A stretch of 15,722 nt of DNA from Bacteroidales bacterium (lineage in GTDB: Bacteria; Bacteroidota; Bacteroidia; Bacteroidales; Bacteroidaceae): contig SFCP01000074.1 of the NCBI GenBank assembly GCA_004558535.1, positions 1-15,722 of the forward strand, read 5' to 3'. Of this stretch, positions 1 through 8,660 are shown one piece after another. Both the position numbers and the translations under genes were made by a program. Position 1 is the first letter of the stretch, and each line of letters starts with the position of its first letter. The notes below the pieces were generated by a model that did no database searches, had not been told where the DNA came from, and worked only from the letters and a program-made list of their open reading frames with translations.

Positions 1-14
1 ACTTTCTGACATGG

Positions 15-53
15 CAAAGCCCCGGCTTGTGAAAGTCAGGGCTTTGTTTCTTT
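15..53 (+). terminator. Intrinsic terminator of an upstream plus-strand unit
   Basis: An 8-bp perfect stem, caaagccc (15-22) with gggctttg (39-46), closes a 16-nt loop and is followed by the T-rich tract tttctttt (47-54). This is the form of a Rho-independent terminator reading to the right. The gene it ends lies left of the window. The large loop weakens the call somewhat. Confidence 0.6.
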
Positions 54-69
54 TAGATGATTATAAAAA

Positions 70-97
70 GAGGGTGCACCAATTATGACACACCCTC
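70..97. repeat. Short inverted repeat upstream of the giant gene
   Basis: gagggtg (70-76) and caccctc (91-97) are perfect inverted copies around a 14-nt AT-rich centre. No T-tract follows on the plus strand, so it is not a plain terminator. It sits 62 bp before the start of the giant ORF. It could be an operator-like site, an mRNA 5' hairpin, or the trace of a small mobile or repeated element. The sequence alone does not decide. Confidence 0.4.
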
Positions 98-158
98 ACC
101 CCAGACTCCCGGAAATACCCCTCACCCTAAATTACCTACCCGATAAAATCAACAACTT

Positions 159-3100
159 ATGAAGCGCCATATTTCCTACACCCTACTGCTCTGGACAATG
201 CTCCTCGGAACGACCCTCGGCCGCAACGTAGTCAGCATTCCCACCGACCTGACCTGCAGCCCGGGCAAGACCATCGCCGTGCCCGTCATGCTGGAAAACA
301 CCGGCGACGTGGTTGCCGTACAGTTTGACGTACACATGAGCTACGCCATTGCCAACGGAGACTCGATTATCAAGTCCCGAATGATAGACCACAACCTGCT
401 GAAACGCGACATAGGCTATACAGGAACCACTGGCAAGTACCGCTACCGCTACTTCCTCTACTCAGACCGAAATACCAAGGTGCTGGGCACAGCCGGGGCC
501 GTGATGTACTTCAACGTGACCCTGCCCGAAGACCTTGCCAACGGCACAGCCGTCACGCTCGACCTGAAAAATATCGTTATCAGCGACCGCAATGGAAAAA
601 ATATCGCCGACGCGACCACGGGACAGGGAATTATTACCGTCAGCATAGTACCTCACCCCGACATCGTGCCCGTTAATCCCACAATTACCGAGACCTTAGC
701 TGAGCCCGGCGACAACTTGCACTTCCAGTTCCAGGTGAAAAACCAAGGCGAACTGGCTACGGGGGCCGGCTGGACCGAGAAATACTGGCTCGAAAACGAG
801 GACGGCCACCGCGTCTTCGTAGGACAGTCGGCATTTGAAGGCACGCTGGAAGCACAGGGCAGCGTGGAGCGCAGCGCCGTCATCACACTGAGCGAACTTC
901 CCGGCGTGAACGGTTACCTGCGCCCCGTCGTGACGCTCTACCCGGCCGCCGACTGCGGCGAAATAGCCGTAGATAAAAACAACAATACAGCCGCCGGAAA
1001 AGACTATAACCTCTACGTCAAGAAATATCTGTACGTGACGCCCTACGCACGTCCCATCCCGGAAAACAGCGGCAGCAACTACGCCTGCGAAGTACGCCGA
1101 ACGGGCGACGTCAGCGAGGCACAGACCTTCAGCGTCACGGCCCAGGACCGCGAAGGACGCACAGACCGACTGACTATCGCCAACGACGGTAAATTTACCT
1201 TTGCCAAAGGCGCCAACAAAGCCTACTTCTACGTGCAACCCGTGGACAACGAAGAAATCAACGTGGACGGCGTCATTTTCCTGAACGTCAACCCGCTCAA
1301 GAACAACGGCTACGACACCGTCAAGGACAGCGTACTGCTCGAAGAAAACGACAAAGTCAGCTGGAACATCACGACGGACAAAACGGACTACAACGAAGGC
1401 GAAACGATCCGCCTGACAGTTCACGCCAACCGGCCCTATAAAGGCGACCTCGTGGTCAACTTCAACATCGAAAAGCCCGGACGCTTCCGCCTGCCGGCTT
1501 CGGTGGTAATTCCGGACGGCGTAACGGAACAAGTAGTGGAGATTCCCATCCTCAATGACAATACGCCGGCAAACGATTTGGACATTAAGATTACAGCCAC
1601 CGCCGAGCGCTACGACAAAGCCGAGACGCTGTTTATCCTGCACGACGACGACGTGCCTGCCATCAGCCTGGATATCACACCAACCACGGTGAGCGAGGGC
1701 GCAGGTCCGTCGGCCATGTACGCCACCCTGACCCGCAGCGGCGTGACAGGCAATAAAATCACCATACGACTGACCGACGACAGCGAAAACGGCGACCTGT
1801 ACTACTCTACCCGCACCATCACCCTGCCCGCCGGCACGACAACGGCCAACTTCCCCCTCGGCGTCGTGGACAACAACCAGGTGGACGGCGACCGCACCGT
1901 CAACCTCAAAGCTGCCGTCTACATATCCGACTGTAGCTGCGACGCAGTGGGCGACAGACAGGGCTTCGTGAACGTCCCCATCACGATTACGGACAACGAC
2001 GGACCGATGCTTTCGCTCAAAACCTCGGCCGGCACCGTCCTGGAGGGAGACGAGAAGGGCGTAGTGCTCACCGTGAGCCGAAATACCGCTCCAGAGACAG
2101 CACTCACCGTGCAGCTCGAAACGGACGCCGAGGGCGTGACAATGCCTGCCTCCGTCACAATTCCCGCCGGACAGAAGAGCGTCACGACCAGCTTTGTCGT
2201 ACCCGCCAATGAAACCGAAGAGGGCGACCGCACCGTCAGCATACTGGCCAGCAGCGAGGGCTACAGCCTCGGCTCGTGCTGGCTGCTCATCAGCGACCGC
2301 ACCCTGCCCGACGCTACACTGACGGAAGCCGAGCTTTCGACCAACGAAGTGGTTGCCAGCGGCGACTTGACGCTCCGCCTCGAGCTGACAAACATCGGTG
2401 CTGCCGCCCTGCCCGAAGGCACCCTTATCAAGGTCATGGCCAACGGCAACGTGATGACCACCTACAGCACACAGGTGCCCGTCGAAAAAGGCACGGCGAA
2501 AGTCTTCAGCATACCCCTGAAAGCCTCGGCCGTACCCGGTGTCTACCAACTGACTGCTACCGTCAACGATGGTCGCCAGAAGAGCGAACTGCTCTACCTC
2601 AACAACTCCATCACCATCGGTGCAATCAACGTCACCTCCCTCTATAATTTCAGTGTATCGGCAGCCGCTGACCGCTACAACGCCGGCGAAACGGTGAAAC
2701 TGAGCGGACAGCTGACACTGGCCGGCGGAGGCGCACCCGATGAAGGCACCCGCGTAGAACTGTACACCATCTTCAACGGTGTGCGCACGCCGATAGAAAC
2801 CACTACCGACGCCGCAGGCAACTTCACGGCCGACTACGTGCTGCCCACGGGCTGGCGCGGCCACTTCACCTACGGCGCCTGCAATCCCGGCGAGATGAAG
2901 ACGGACGCCATGGGCTCCTTCCGCGTGTACGGCTTCGAGCGGACCTCGACGGCCTACCTCAAATATCAGTGCTTCAAGGACGAGCCCGTGGTGGGATCGT
3001 TCCTGCTGAGAAATCTGTCCGACCTGCCGCTCACCAACCTGCAGACGACGGTGACCGATGCCTCGGGCATTTACGACGTGACGCTCAACGCGCCGACCGA

Positions 3101-6100
3101 ACTGGCCGCCAATGCCACGGATGTAGAAGTCAGCTACACCATCCTGCCCAAGAAAGCTTCCAAAACCTCCAATTGGGACCAGATTCAGTTCCAGATGACC
3201 ACGGCCGAGGGAGCTACGCACACCGTCACCCTGTATTGCTACACGAATGTACACACTTCGAACCTCAAGGTCAGCCAAACGAGCATCAATACTACGGCCA
3301 CGAAGGGCGTAAGTCGTACCTATCCCATTTTAGTGACCAATACGGGCATAGCCGAGACGGGTAAAATCAGCATCAGCCTGCCTTCGGGCTTTGGCGACTT
3401 CATTTCGCTGGCCACTCCCGCCGAGATGCCTTCGCTCGCCACGGGCGACACCGCCACCGTCATGCTCCGCTTCAATCCCAGCGCCGACTATGACGTCAAC
3501 ATTATCCAGCGCGGCAGCATCGGCATCAACTGCGAGAACGGCAACGGCGTCTCCGTTTCGTTCAGCGTCAAGGTGGTAAGCGAGGTCACGGGTACGCTCA
3601 GCGTCAAGGTGCGCGACGAAAACACCATCTACGGAACCAAGGACGGCGACCACCCCTACGTGAGCGACGCCACCGTCGAACTGCGCGACTACAACACAGG
3701 CAGCATTGTCCGCAAGCTGGTCACCGGCACCGAAGGCTCCATCCTGATGGAGGATGTGCCCGAAGGCTACTACCAACTCTACGTGACGGCGCCCAAGCAC
3801 GACTCCTATCGCGGCAATGTAGTCGTCAGTCCGGCCGAAACCAAGGAAGAGATGGTCACCCTGTCCTACCAGGCCATCAGCGTAAGCTGGGACGTGGTGG
3901 AGACCGAGGTGGAAGATGAATACGAAATCGTCACTACCGTCACCTACGAGACACAAGTGCCCGTCCCGGTAGTACGTATGAGCGCCCCGGATAGTCTGAA
4001 TCTCGACCTCCTCGAGCCGGGCCGCAGCACCTTATTTAATATAGTGCTTCGCAACGACGGTCTGATAGCCGCCCAAAACGTGTGCCTCGATTTGTTCGAG
4101 TTAGAGGGCTATACCATCACGCCGTTAGTGCCCGCCGAAGGCCTTACGCTCGGCGCTGAATGCAGCATGACCATCCCCGTACGTATCATTAGGGAAGCAA
4201 CAAGCAGCAATGCGCCGCGCCATATTGCCATGCAGTTGCCCTGCGATATAGCGGCAGGCGCAAGTTATGAGTGGCCGTGTGGCGAATACTCCCGCTTCGG
4301 TTATGTCCAAAAAACCATTGACCTCCTCTCCTATCTGATTCCCTGCACCTCGGTAGGCGCTGGCGGAGGCGCTCCCTCAAAGCCGACGGAAGGTAGTCTG
4401 GGAACACCTGGCTATATAAGCAATCCTAACATCATCACTTCAGCAAGTGGAGAGTATGTCATGGTGGAGCCCTCCACTACAATGCTGTGCAACGCACTGG
4501 AATGTATTCCGTTGCCCATCCCGTACGAAGGATGTATTCGATTTGTGCACCGCCTGATTTCAGATAAATGGACTTTCCGTAAAATCCTTTCTGGTGGTAT
4601 TAGTTGCGCTTTATCATTCATCGGAGTTAAAGGTGCATTTCTGGATTGTGTGAAAACCATTGGAGAGAGTATGATTCCCGAAGAGGAATCGGTTAAGAAA
4701 CTGGCCCCAAGTACGGAATCCTATCCCGCAAGTCTGAAGAGCTACTACCGGAAGTACTTGATATATTACGATTACTCCCGCCATGTTCTGTCCCAGCTCC
4801 AGGAAATCACCAATGCTCCGCAGCTGGTGGACACCATGAAGACGCAATACTACGAGTATATGCCCGTCTTTGAGGCCCTGGACCTTGTCAATGACGAGCT
4901 CTACGCCATGAAGGCCGCCGGCACGCTCTACAATCTCGACCTCAACACCATTCCCGACGACTACCAGGCCAGCCAAGCCGCCGGCGGGCTGACTCCGGCC
5001 GAGGGAAAACTGAGCGGCGAGCACCTCACGGCCTTGATGCCCTCGGGCGTAGCCAACTGGGTGGACTTCCGCCTGCGCGACTACGTGGAAAGGGTCATCA
5101 ATGACGACCGCATCAACAACGGACTCGACCCCTGGAGCGAAAACCACTCAAGCATCGAGCGGCTGGAAGCCCTCAACGACAGCCTCGATGCCGTGGAAAA
5201 GCGCATCGTGGCCGAGGAATGCGTCACCCTGGAGGAATTAGTGGCTTCGGCCAACAACGACCTGCTCGTCTACAATGAGACGGAAAGCCAAAGCGTCTGC
5301 GCCACCGTCAAGCTGGAGTTCGACCAGAAGCTCGTGATGACGCGCCAAGCCTTCCGCGGCACGCTCACCGTCGACAACAACAGCAGCTCCACGCTCAAGG
5401 ACGTCAGCCTCAACGTACTGGTGACCAACCTGCTCGGACAGCAGGCCACCAGCCACGAGATGCAGGTCAATTTCGAAAAGATAGAAGGATTTACAGGCGG
5501 CACAGAGGGACCCTGGACCCTGGCGCCCAAGACGAAAGGCGTGGCCACCATCCTCTTCATCCCGACCAAGTATGCTGCCCCCGACACGCTGACCACCTAC
5601 TCCTTTGGCGGCAACCTCTACTTCGCCGAGGGTGATGGCGATGTGCAGGTTCGACCGCTCACAGCCGTCAAGTTGCAGGTGAAGCCCTCGCCCGAGCTCG
5701 ACCTGACCTACTTCATGCAGCGCGACATCTACGGCGACAACCCCCTGACCAAGGATGAAGTGGAACCCATCGTGCCGGCAGAGTTCTCTGTCCTTATCTA
5801 CAACAAGGGCAAAGGCGACGCCACCAACGTCCGCATGCTGACCCAGCAGCCGAGAATCATCGAGAACGAAAAGGGACTGCTGGTGGACTTCGCCATAGTC
5901 AGCTCTTCGCTCAACGGAGGCGAGAAAGCCATGGCGCTCGACTCGACCATCGCCACACAGTTTGGCGACATACCGGCCGGCACCTCCTCCTACGCCACCT
6001 GGAACCTGACCTCTTCACTCCTCGGCCACTTCAAGGAGTACAGCGTCAAGGCCACCCACGTCACCAGCTACGGCAACCCCGACCTCTCGCTGCTTGACGA

Positions 6101-8123
6101 AGTGACCATCCACGAGCTGATCCACAGCGTCGACGTGGCCGTGGGCGACACCACACTCCACGCCTGGCTCGTCAACGACCAGCCCGACGCCTTCGCCCGG
6201 CCCGACCGCATCTACCTCATGGACGGCAGCAATGTCAAGGTGACCGTACTGGAAAACGCCACCCTGACGGCACTCGGCGACTCGCGCTTCCGCCTCGAAG
6301 CCCAGGCTCCGCAGCGCGGCTGGTACTACGCCGCCGTCACCGACCCGACAGCCGGCAAGGCCAGCATCCTCGGCGTGAAGAACGGCGCCGGAAGCGAAGT
6401 CGACAAGGACTGCTGCTGGCAGACGCAGTACACGATGCAGGACGGCAACGACCCGCTCCGCGATGACAAGCTCCACCTCGTATTCTTCGCTGAGGGACCC
6501 GCCACCGTCACCCACGAAGTTACCTTCGAGCCCATGCCCGACGTACTGCTCAAGGTGACGGACATCCGGACCCTGCCCGAAGAGAACGAGATAGCCGAAG
6601 CCCCCATCGACCAACTCACCGTCGTCTTCTCGAAACCCGTCCTGGCCTCCTCCTTCACCCGCGAGGACATCGTCGTACGTCGCGAGGGCATCGTGCTCGA
6701 CACCGACATCCCCATCACCAAGTCCGCGGAGAGCGACAGCATCTTCACGCTGAATACCACCGCCCTGGCCGACAACGGCTACTACACGCTCCAGGTGAAG
6801 CCCGAAGGCCTCACCGACCAGGAGGGATTCCCGGGCTATGCGGGCAAGATGGTGAAATGGATGCTCTTCAAGGACGGACTGATTCACTACAACGTACGTG
6901 TGTGGGAGGGCGCAGCCGAACGCGGCGGCGTGAGCAGCGACCAGGCGCTCGCCAGCGACTCGCGCAACTTCTCCGTCAGCGACACCATCCGCTTTACCGC
7001 CGTCCCGGCCTACGGCTACAACTTCTCCTACTGGGGTACCTACCGCAACTACGACTACATCCACAAGACGCGCGGCCTCCGCAAGGCCTCAGCTACAGGA
7101 ACCGCCGAGGAAGACCTGGAAGTGCTGAGCACGGAAAATCCCATCAGCGTCACGACCAACAACGACTTCAACCTGCACGCCGTCTTCGAGCCGAAAAAGG
7201 TGAAAGTGGAAGTCGTGGGCGACGCCGCAGCCGTCTCGACCAACGTCGGCACGGGCTACTACGACTACGGCACGGTGATCAACTTTGACGCAGCGGCCAA
7301 GGACGGCTACACCATCACCGGATTCGTGGTCAACGGCACGCCCGTCGAGACGCTGGACCAAGTGACCGTAGACAGCGAAGACCCCATTCAGGTCGAAGTG
7401 CTTACCGAGAGCCTCGCCGCACGCGACATCCTCCTGCAGGACACCGAGGACTACACCCCCGAGGCCGTCCACGCGGCCAACGTGAAGCTCTACCGCTCCT
7501 TCCGCAAGGGTACGTGGAACACCATCACCCTGCCCTGCGAAGTCAGCAACCCCGCCGCCGTCTTCGGCAGCGGTACGGTGGTAGCCAAGCTCGCGGGCGT
7601 CGAAAACAACGTGATGCAGTTTAACACCGTCACCACGATGCAGGCCAACACTCCCTACCTCATCAAGGTGGGCAGCATCGAGCGTAGCACCCTCGCCGCC
7701 GGCGCGAAGAAATCCTCGTTCTACAACGTCACCGGCACCAGCATCCTGGTGCCCGAAGAGGAGGATCCGTGCGACGAACAGGTGGGCTGCACCTTCGTGG
7801 GAAGCTATAAGAACCGCATCATCGATGCTGGTGCCGGCAACTACTACATCAGTTCCGACCAACTCTACTACATCGATAAAAATGCCGTCGTGGGCACAGG
7901 CCGATTCAAAGGCTATTTCCACGCCACGCACCCCATGGAGAACCGCATCCCCATCTGTGTGGACGGCATCACGGATGAAATCATCGAAGTACCCATCACG
8001 GTGGAGGTAACCGACGAAGTCTACACCCTCAGCGGCGTGAAAGTCCGCGCCAAGGGCGAGGGCCTCAAGGGACTGCAGCCTGGCATCTACATCAGTGGCG
8101 GACGCAAGATAATGGTTCGCTGA
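159..8123 (+). CDS. Giant exported multidomain surface protein (cohesin-like, CARDB, Calx-beta, bacterial repeat, C-terminal sorting-like module)
   Basis: A 2654-residue protein, probably exported and surface-bound, likely an adhesin or scaffold; no catalytic domain is recognised. The start is an ATG followed by a signal peptide (residues 1-21). Domains read by eye: cohesin-like beta domain about 23-163; CARDB-like 168-285; four Calx-beta-like units near 288-400, 400-500, 501-616 and 617-714, several closing with a D-N-D or D-D-D motif; CARDB 715-825; Ig-like 828-923; NEW3-type beta domains; carboxypeptidase-regulatory-like domain 1145-1240; a helical, Cys-bearing segment about 1449-1714; a conserved beta region to about 1995; SbsA-like Ig domain 2129-2241; two bacterial-repeat units 2243-2418; and a C-terminal module 2621-2654 (VYTLSGVKV...GIYI..GRKIMVR) resembling type IX (Por) sorting domains. 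No SD or TAnnTTTGC promoter is seen upstream. The gene stands alone and ends at a terminator. Domain borders are approximate. Confidence 0.93.
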   Translation: MKRHISYTLLLWTMLLGTTLGRNVVSIPTDLTCSPGKTIAVPVMLENTGDVVAVQFDVHMSYAIANGDSIIKSRMIDHNLLKRDIGYTGTTGKYRYRYFLYSDRNTKVLGTAGAVMYFNVTLPEDLANGTAVTLDLKNIVISDRNGKNIADATTGQGIITVSIVPHPDIVPVNPTITETLAEPGDNLHFQFQVKNQGELATGAGWTEKYWLENEDGHRVFVGQSAFEGTLEAQGSVERSAVITLSELPGVNGYLRPVVTLYPAADCGEIAVDKNNNTAAGKDYNLYVKKYLYVTPYARPIPENSGSNYACEVRRTGDVSEAQTFSVTAQDREGRTDRLTIANDGKFTFAKGANKAYFYVQPVDNEEINVDGVIFLNVNPLKNNGYDTVKDSVLLEENDKVSWNITTDKTDYNEGETIRLTVHANRPYKGDLVVNFNIEKPGRFRLPASVVIPDGVTEQVVEIPILNDNTPANDLDIKITATAERYDKAETLFILHDDDVPAISLDITPTTVSEGAGPSAMYATLTRSGVTGNKITIRLTDDSENGDLYYSTRTITLPAGTTTANFPLGVVDNNQVDGDRTVNLKAAVYISDCSCDAVGDRQGFVNVPITITDNDGPMLSLKTSAGTVLEGDEKGVVLTVSRNTAPETALTVQLETDAEGVTMPASVTIPAGQKSVTTSFVVPANETEEGDRTVSILASSEGYSLGSCWLLISDRTLPDATLTEAELSTNEVVASGDLTLRLELTNIGAAALPEGTLIKVMANGNVMTTYSTQVPVEKGTAKVFSIPLKASAVPGVYQLTATVNDGRQKSELLYLNNSITIGAINVTSLYNFSVSAAADRYNAGETVKLSGQLTLAGGGAPDEGTRVELYTIFNGVRTPIETTTDAAGNFTADYVLPTGWRGHFTYGACNPGEMKTDAMGSFRVYGFERTSTAYLKYQCFKDEPVVGSFLLRNLSDLPLTNLQTTVTDASGIYDVTLNAPTELAANATDVEVSYTILPKKASKTSNWDQIQFQMTTAEGATHTVTLYCYTNVHTSNLKVSQTSINTTATKGVSRTYPILVTNTGIAETGKISISLPSGFGDFISLATPAEMPSLATGDTATVMLRFNPSADYDVNIIQRGSIGINCENGNGVSVSFSVKVVSEVTGTLSVKVRDENTIYGTKDGDHPYVSDATVELRDYNTGSIVRKLVTGTEGSILMEDVPEGYYQLYVTAPKHDSYRGNVVVSPAETKEEMVTLSYQAISVSWDVVETEVEDEYEIVTTVTYETQVPVPVVRMSAPDSLNLDLLEPGRSTLFNIVLRNDGLIAAQNVCLDLFELEGYTITPLVPAEGLTLGAECSMTIPVRIIREATSSNAPRHIAMQLPCDIAAGASYEWPCGEYSRFGYVQKTIDLLSYLIPCTSVGAGGGAPSKPTEGSLGTPGYISNPNIITSASGEYVMVEPSTTMLCNALECIPLPIPYEGCIRFVHRLISDKWTFRKILSGGISCALSFIGVKGAFLDCVKTIGESMIPEEESVKKLAPSTESYPASLKSYYRKYLIYYDYSRHVLSQLQEITNAPQLVDTMKTQYYEYMPVFEALDLVNDELYAMKAAGTLYNLDLNTIPDDYQASQAAGGLTPAEGKLSGEHLTALMPSGVANWVDFRLRDYVERVINDDRINNGLDPWSENHSSIERLEALNDSLDAVEKRIVAEECVTLEELVASANNDLLVYNETESQSVCATVKLEFDQKLVMTRQAFRGTLTVDNNSSSTLKDVSLNVLVTNLLGQQATSHEMQVNFEKIEGFTGGTEGPWTLAPKTKGVATILFIPTKYAAPDTLTTYSFGGNLYFAEGDGDVQVRPLTAVKLQVKPSPELDLTYFMQRDIYGDNPLTKDEVEPIVPAEFSVLIYNKGKGDATNVRMLTQQPRIIENEKGLLVDFAIVSSSLNGGEKAMALDSTIATQFGDIPAGTSSYATWNLTSSLLGHFKEYSVKATHVTSYGNPDLSLLDEVTIHELIHSVDVAVGDTTLHAWLVNDQPDAFARPDRIYLMDGSNVKVTVLENATLTALGDSRFRLEAQAPQRGWYYAAVTDPTAGKASILGVKNGAGSEVDKDCCWQTQYTMQDGNDPLRDDKLHLVFFAEGPATVTHEVTFEPMPDVLLKVTDIRTLPEENEIAEAPIDQLTVVFSKPVLASSFTREDIVVRREGIVLDTDIPITKSAESDSIFTLNTTALADNGYYTLQVKPEGLTDQEGFPGYAGKMVKWMLFKDGLIHYNVRVWEGAAERGGVSSDQALASDSRNFSVSDTIRFTAVPAYGYNFSYWGTYRNYDYIHKTRGLRKASATGTAEEDLEVLSTENPISVTTNNDFNLHAVFEPKKVKVEVVGDAAAVSTNVGTGYYDYGTVINFDAAAKDGYTITGFVVNGTPVETLDQVTVDSEDPIQVEVLTESLAARDILLQDTEDYTPEAVHAANVKLYRSFRKGTWNTITLPCEVSNPAAVFGSGTVVAKLAGVENNVMQFNTVTTMQANTPYLIKVGSIERSTLAAGAKKSSFYNVTGTSILVPEEEDPCDEQVGCTFVGSYKNRIIDAGAGNYYISSDQLYYIDKNAVVGTGRFKGYFHATHPMENRIPICVDGITDEIIEVPITVEVTDEVYTLSGVKVRAKGEGLKGLQPGIYISGGRKIMVR

Positions 8124-8149
8124 CCCTCCGGCGAAACCGGTACATACAG

Positions 8150-8187
8150 GCAAGGCACGGGCATCTGCGTCCGTGCCTTGCTGCCTT
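8150..8187 (+). terminator. Terminator of the giant surface-protein gene
   Basis: An 11-bp perfect GC-rich stem, gcaaggcacgg (8150-8160) with ccgtgccttgc (8171-8181), closes a 10-nt loop. It lies 26 bp after the stop codon. The following tgccttt is only modestly T-rich, so termination efficiency is uncertain, but placement fits. Confidence 0.7.
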
Positions 8188-8284
8188 TACAAGGGTGTCG
8201 ACACCGTCCCGACACCTGCGGCGGCGGTTCGGAAAGGGCTAATTCCCCAAGCGGGCTCGAAATGTTAAAATGCGATTGGGCCGA

Positions 8285-8317
8285 TTTGCTTTTCGCTGAA
8301 AAATGTTGTATATTTGC
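8285..8317 (+). promoter_or_regulatory. Bacteroidetes-type promoter with no following gene
   Basis: TATATTTGC (8309-8317) is a perfect match to the Bacteroidetes -7 consensus TAnnTTTGC, and TTTG (8285-8288) lies 20 bp upstream, the spacing expected for the -33 element. Transcription would start near 8323. No protein gene follows on this strand; the next thing is a terminator hairpin. Confidence 0.7.
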
Positions 8318-8322
8318 ACTGC

Positions 8323-8370
8323 AAGACCGAGGACTTCCCGTAAATACGGGGCTTCCTCGGTTTCTTTTTG
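8323..8370 (+). ncRNA. Candidate small RNA of about 47 nt (promoter plus immediate terminator)
   Basis: Starting about 6 nt after the promoter at 8309-8317, the transcript would be almost entirely one hairpin. An outer stem accgagga (8326-8333) pairs with tcctcggt (8354-8361). A 3x3 internal loop separates it from an inner stem cccgt (8337-8341) with acggg (8346-8350), and the whole is followed by tttcttttt (8361-8369). It may be a very short structured RNA, or the attenuator or leader of a lost gene. No known RNA family is recognised. Start and end are estimated from the promoter and the T-tract. Confidence 0.45.
8326..8369 (+). terminator. Strong intrinsic terminator next to an orphan promoter
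   Basis: A two-part stem (8 bp outer, 5 bp inner) is followed by a nine-base T-rich tract broken by one C. This is the most typical terminator in the intergenic region. It lies within a few bases of the predicted transcription start. Confidence 0.7.
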
Positions 8371-8423
8371 CCCCTATGTGCCGAAAAATAGGGCCGCAGA
8401 GGGGGTCACTACCTGCCGGATAA

Positions 8424-8486
8424 TTTTTTCTAAGTGCTTTGTAGTTTTTTCTAAGTCCTTTGTAGTTTTTTCCAAGTCCTTTGTAG
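8424..8486. repeat. Three tandem copies of a 21-bp repeat
   Basis: Units span 8424-8444, 8445-8465 and 8466-8486. Each is six T residues followed by ctaagtcctttgtag. Copy 1 has g for c in the middle (aagtgc) and copy 3 has cc for ct after the T run. The 21-bp period is a multiple of three, so on the minus strand it would read as repeats of TTKDLEK, but nothing else supports a gene there. It is likely an intergenic VNTR-type repeat. Confidence 0.85.
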
Positions 8487-8614
8487 TTGCACGGAAGCAG
8501 CCGGCGGAATGTAAAGGGAAGTTATAAATGTTAAAGTTGAGGGACTTGGGAGCCCCATTTTTACGGGTCGGCGCACCCCTACCCTCCCCCGGCGGCGCGG
8601 CCTCGCACAGGGCC

Positions 8615-8639
8615 AAAAAAAGGAAGCCCGAAGGCCTCC
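8615..8639 (-). terminator. Terminator of the LPS-kinase-like gene
   Basis: Read on the minus strand, a 7-bp stem ggaggcc / ggcttcc (one G-T pair) closes a TTCG tetraloop and is followed by seven T residues. It lies 21 bp after the stop codon of the minus-strand kinase gene, a canonical intrinsic terminator. Confidence 0.85.
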
Positions 8640-8660
8640 CCATTGTCGGCAGCAGCAGCC

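Larger units (their letters stand above)
8124..8660. other. 537-bp intergenic region between convergent genes
   Basis: No convincing protein gene is seen here. Open frames of 74-96 codons exist on both strands but lack family features and run through hairpins and tandem repeats. The stretch holds the terminator of the giant gene, a 12-bp palindrome (ggtgtcgacacc, 8194-8205), an isolated promoter with an adjacent terminator hairpin, a 3 x 21 bp tandem repeat, and the terminator of the minus-strand kinase gene. Confidence 0.7.

Noticed and set aside
696..3278. 860-codon open frame on the minus strand opposite the giant gene
   Set aside because: The translation is rich in low-complexity V/G/H/A runs with no domain, and it mirrors the GC-rich codon pattern of the real plus-strand gene, whose frame carries a signal peptide and recognisable domains.
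7089..8153. 354-codon minus-strand open frame over the 3' end of the giant gene
   Set aside because: It has the same mirror-image composition, no signal or motif, and covers the clearly conserved C-terminal sorting-like module on the other strand.
8194..8205. Palindrome ggtgtcgacacc as an operator
   Set aside because: It lies between a terminator and unrelated sequence, about 90 bp from the nearest promoter, and 12-bp palindromes occur by chance in GC-rich DNA; support is too thin.
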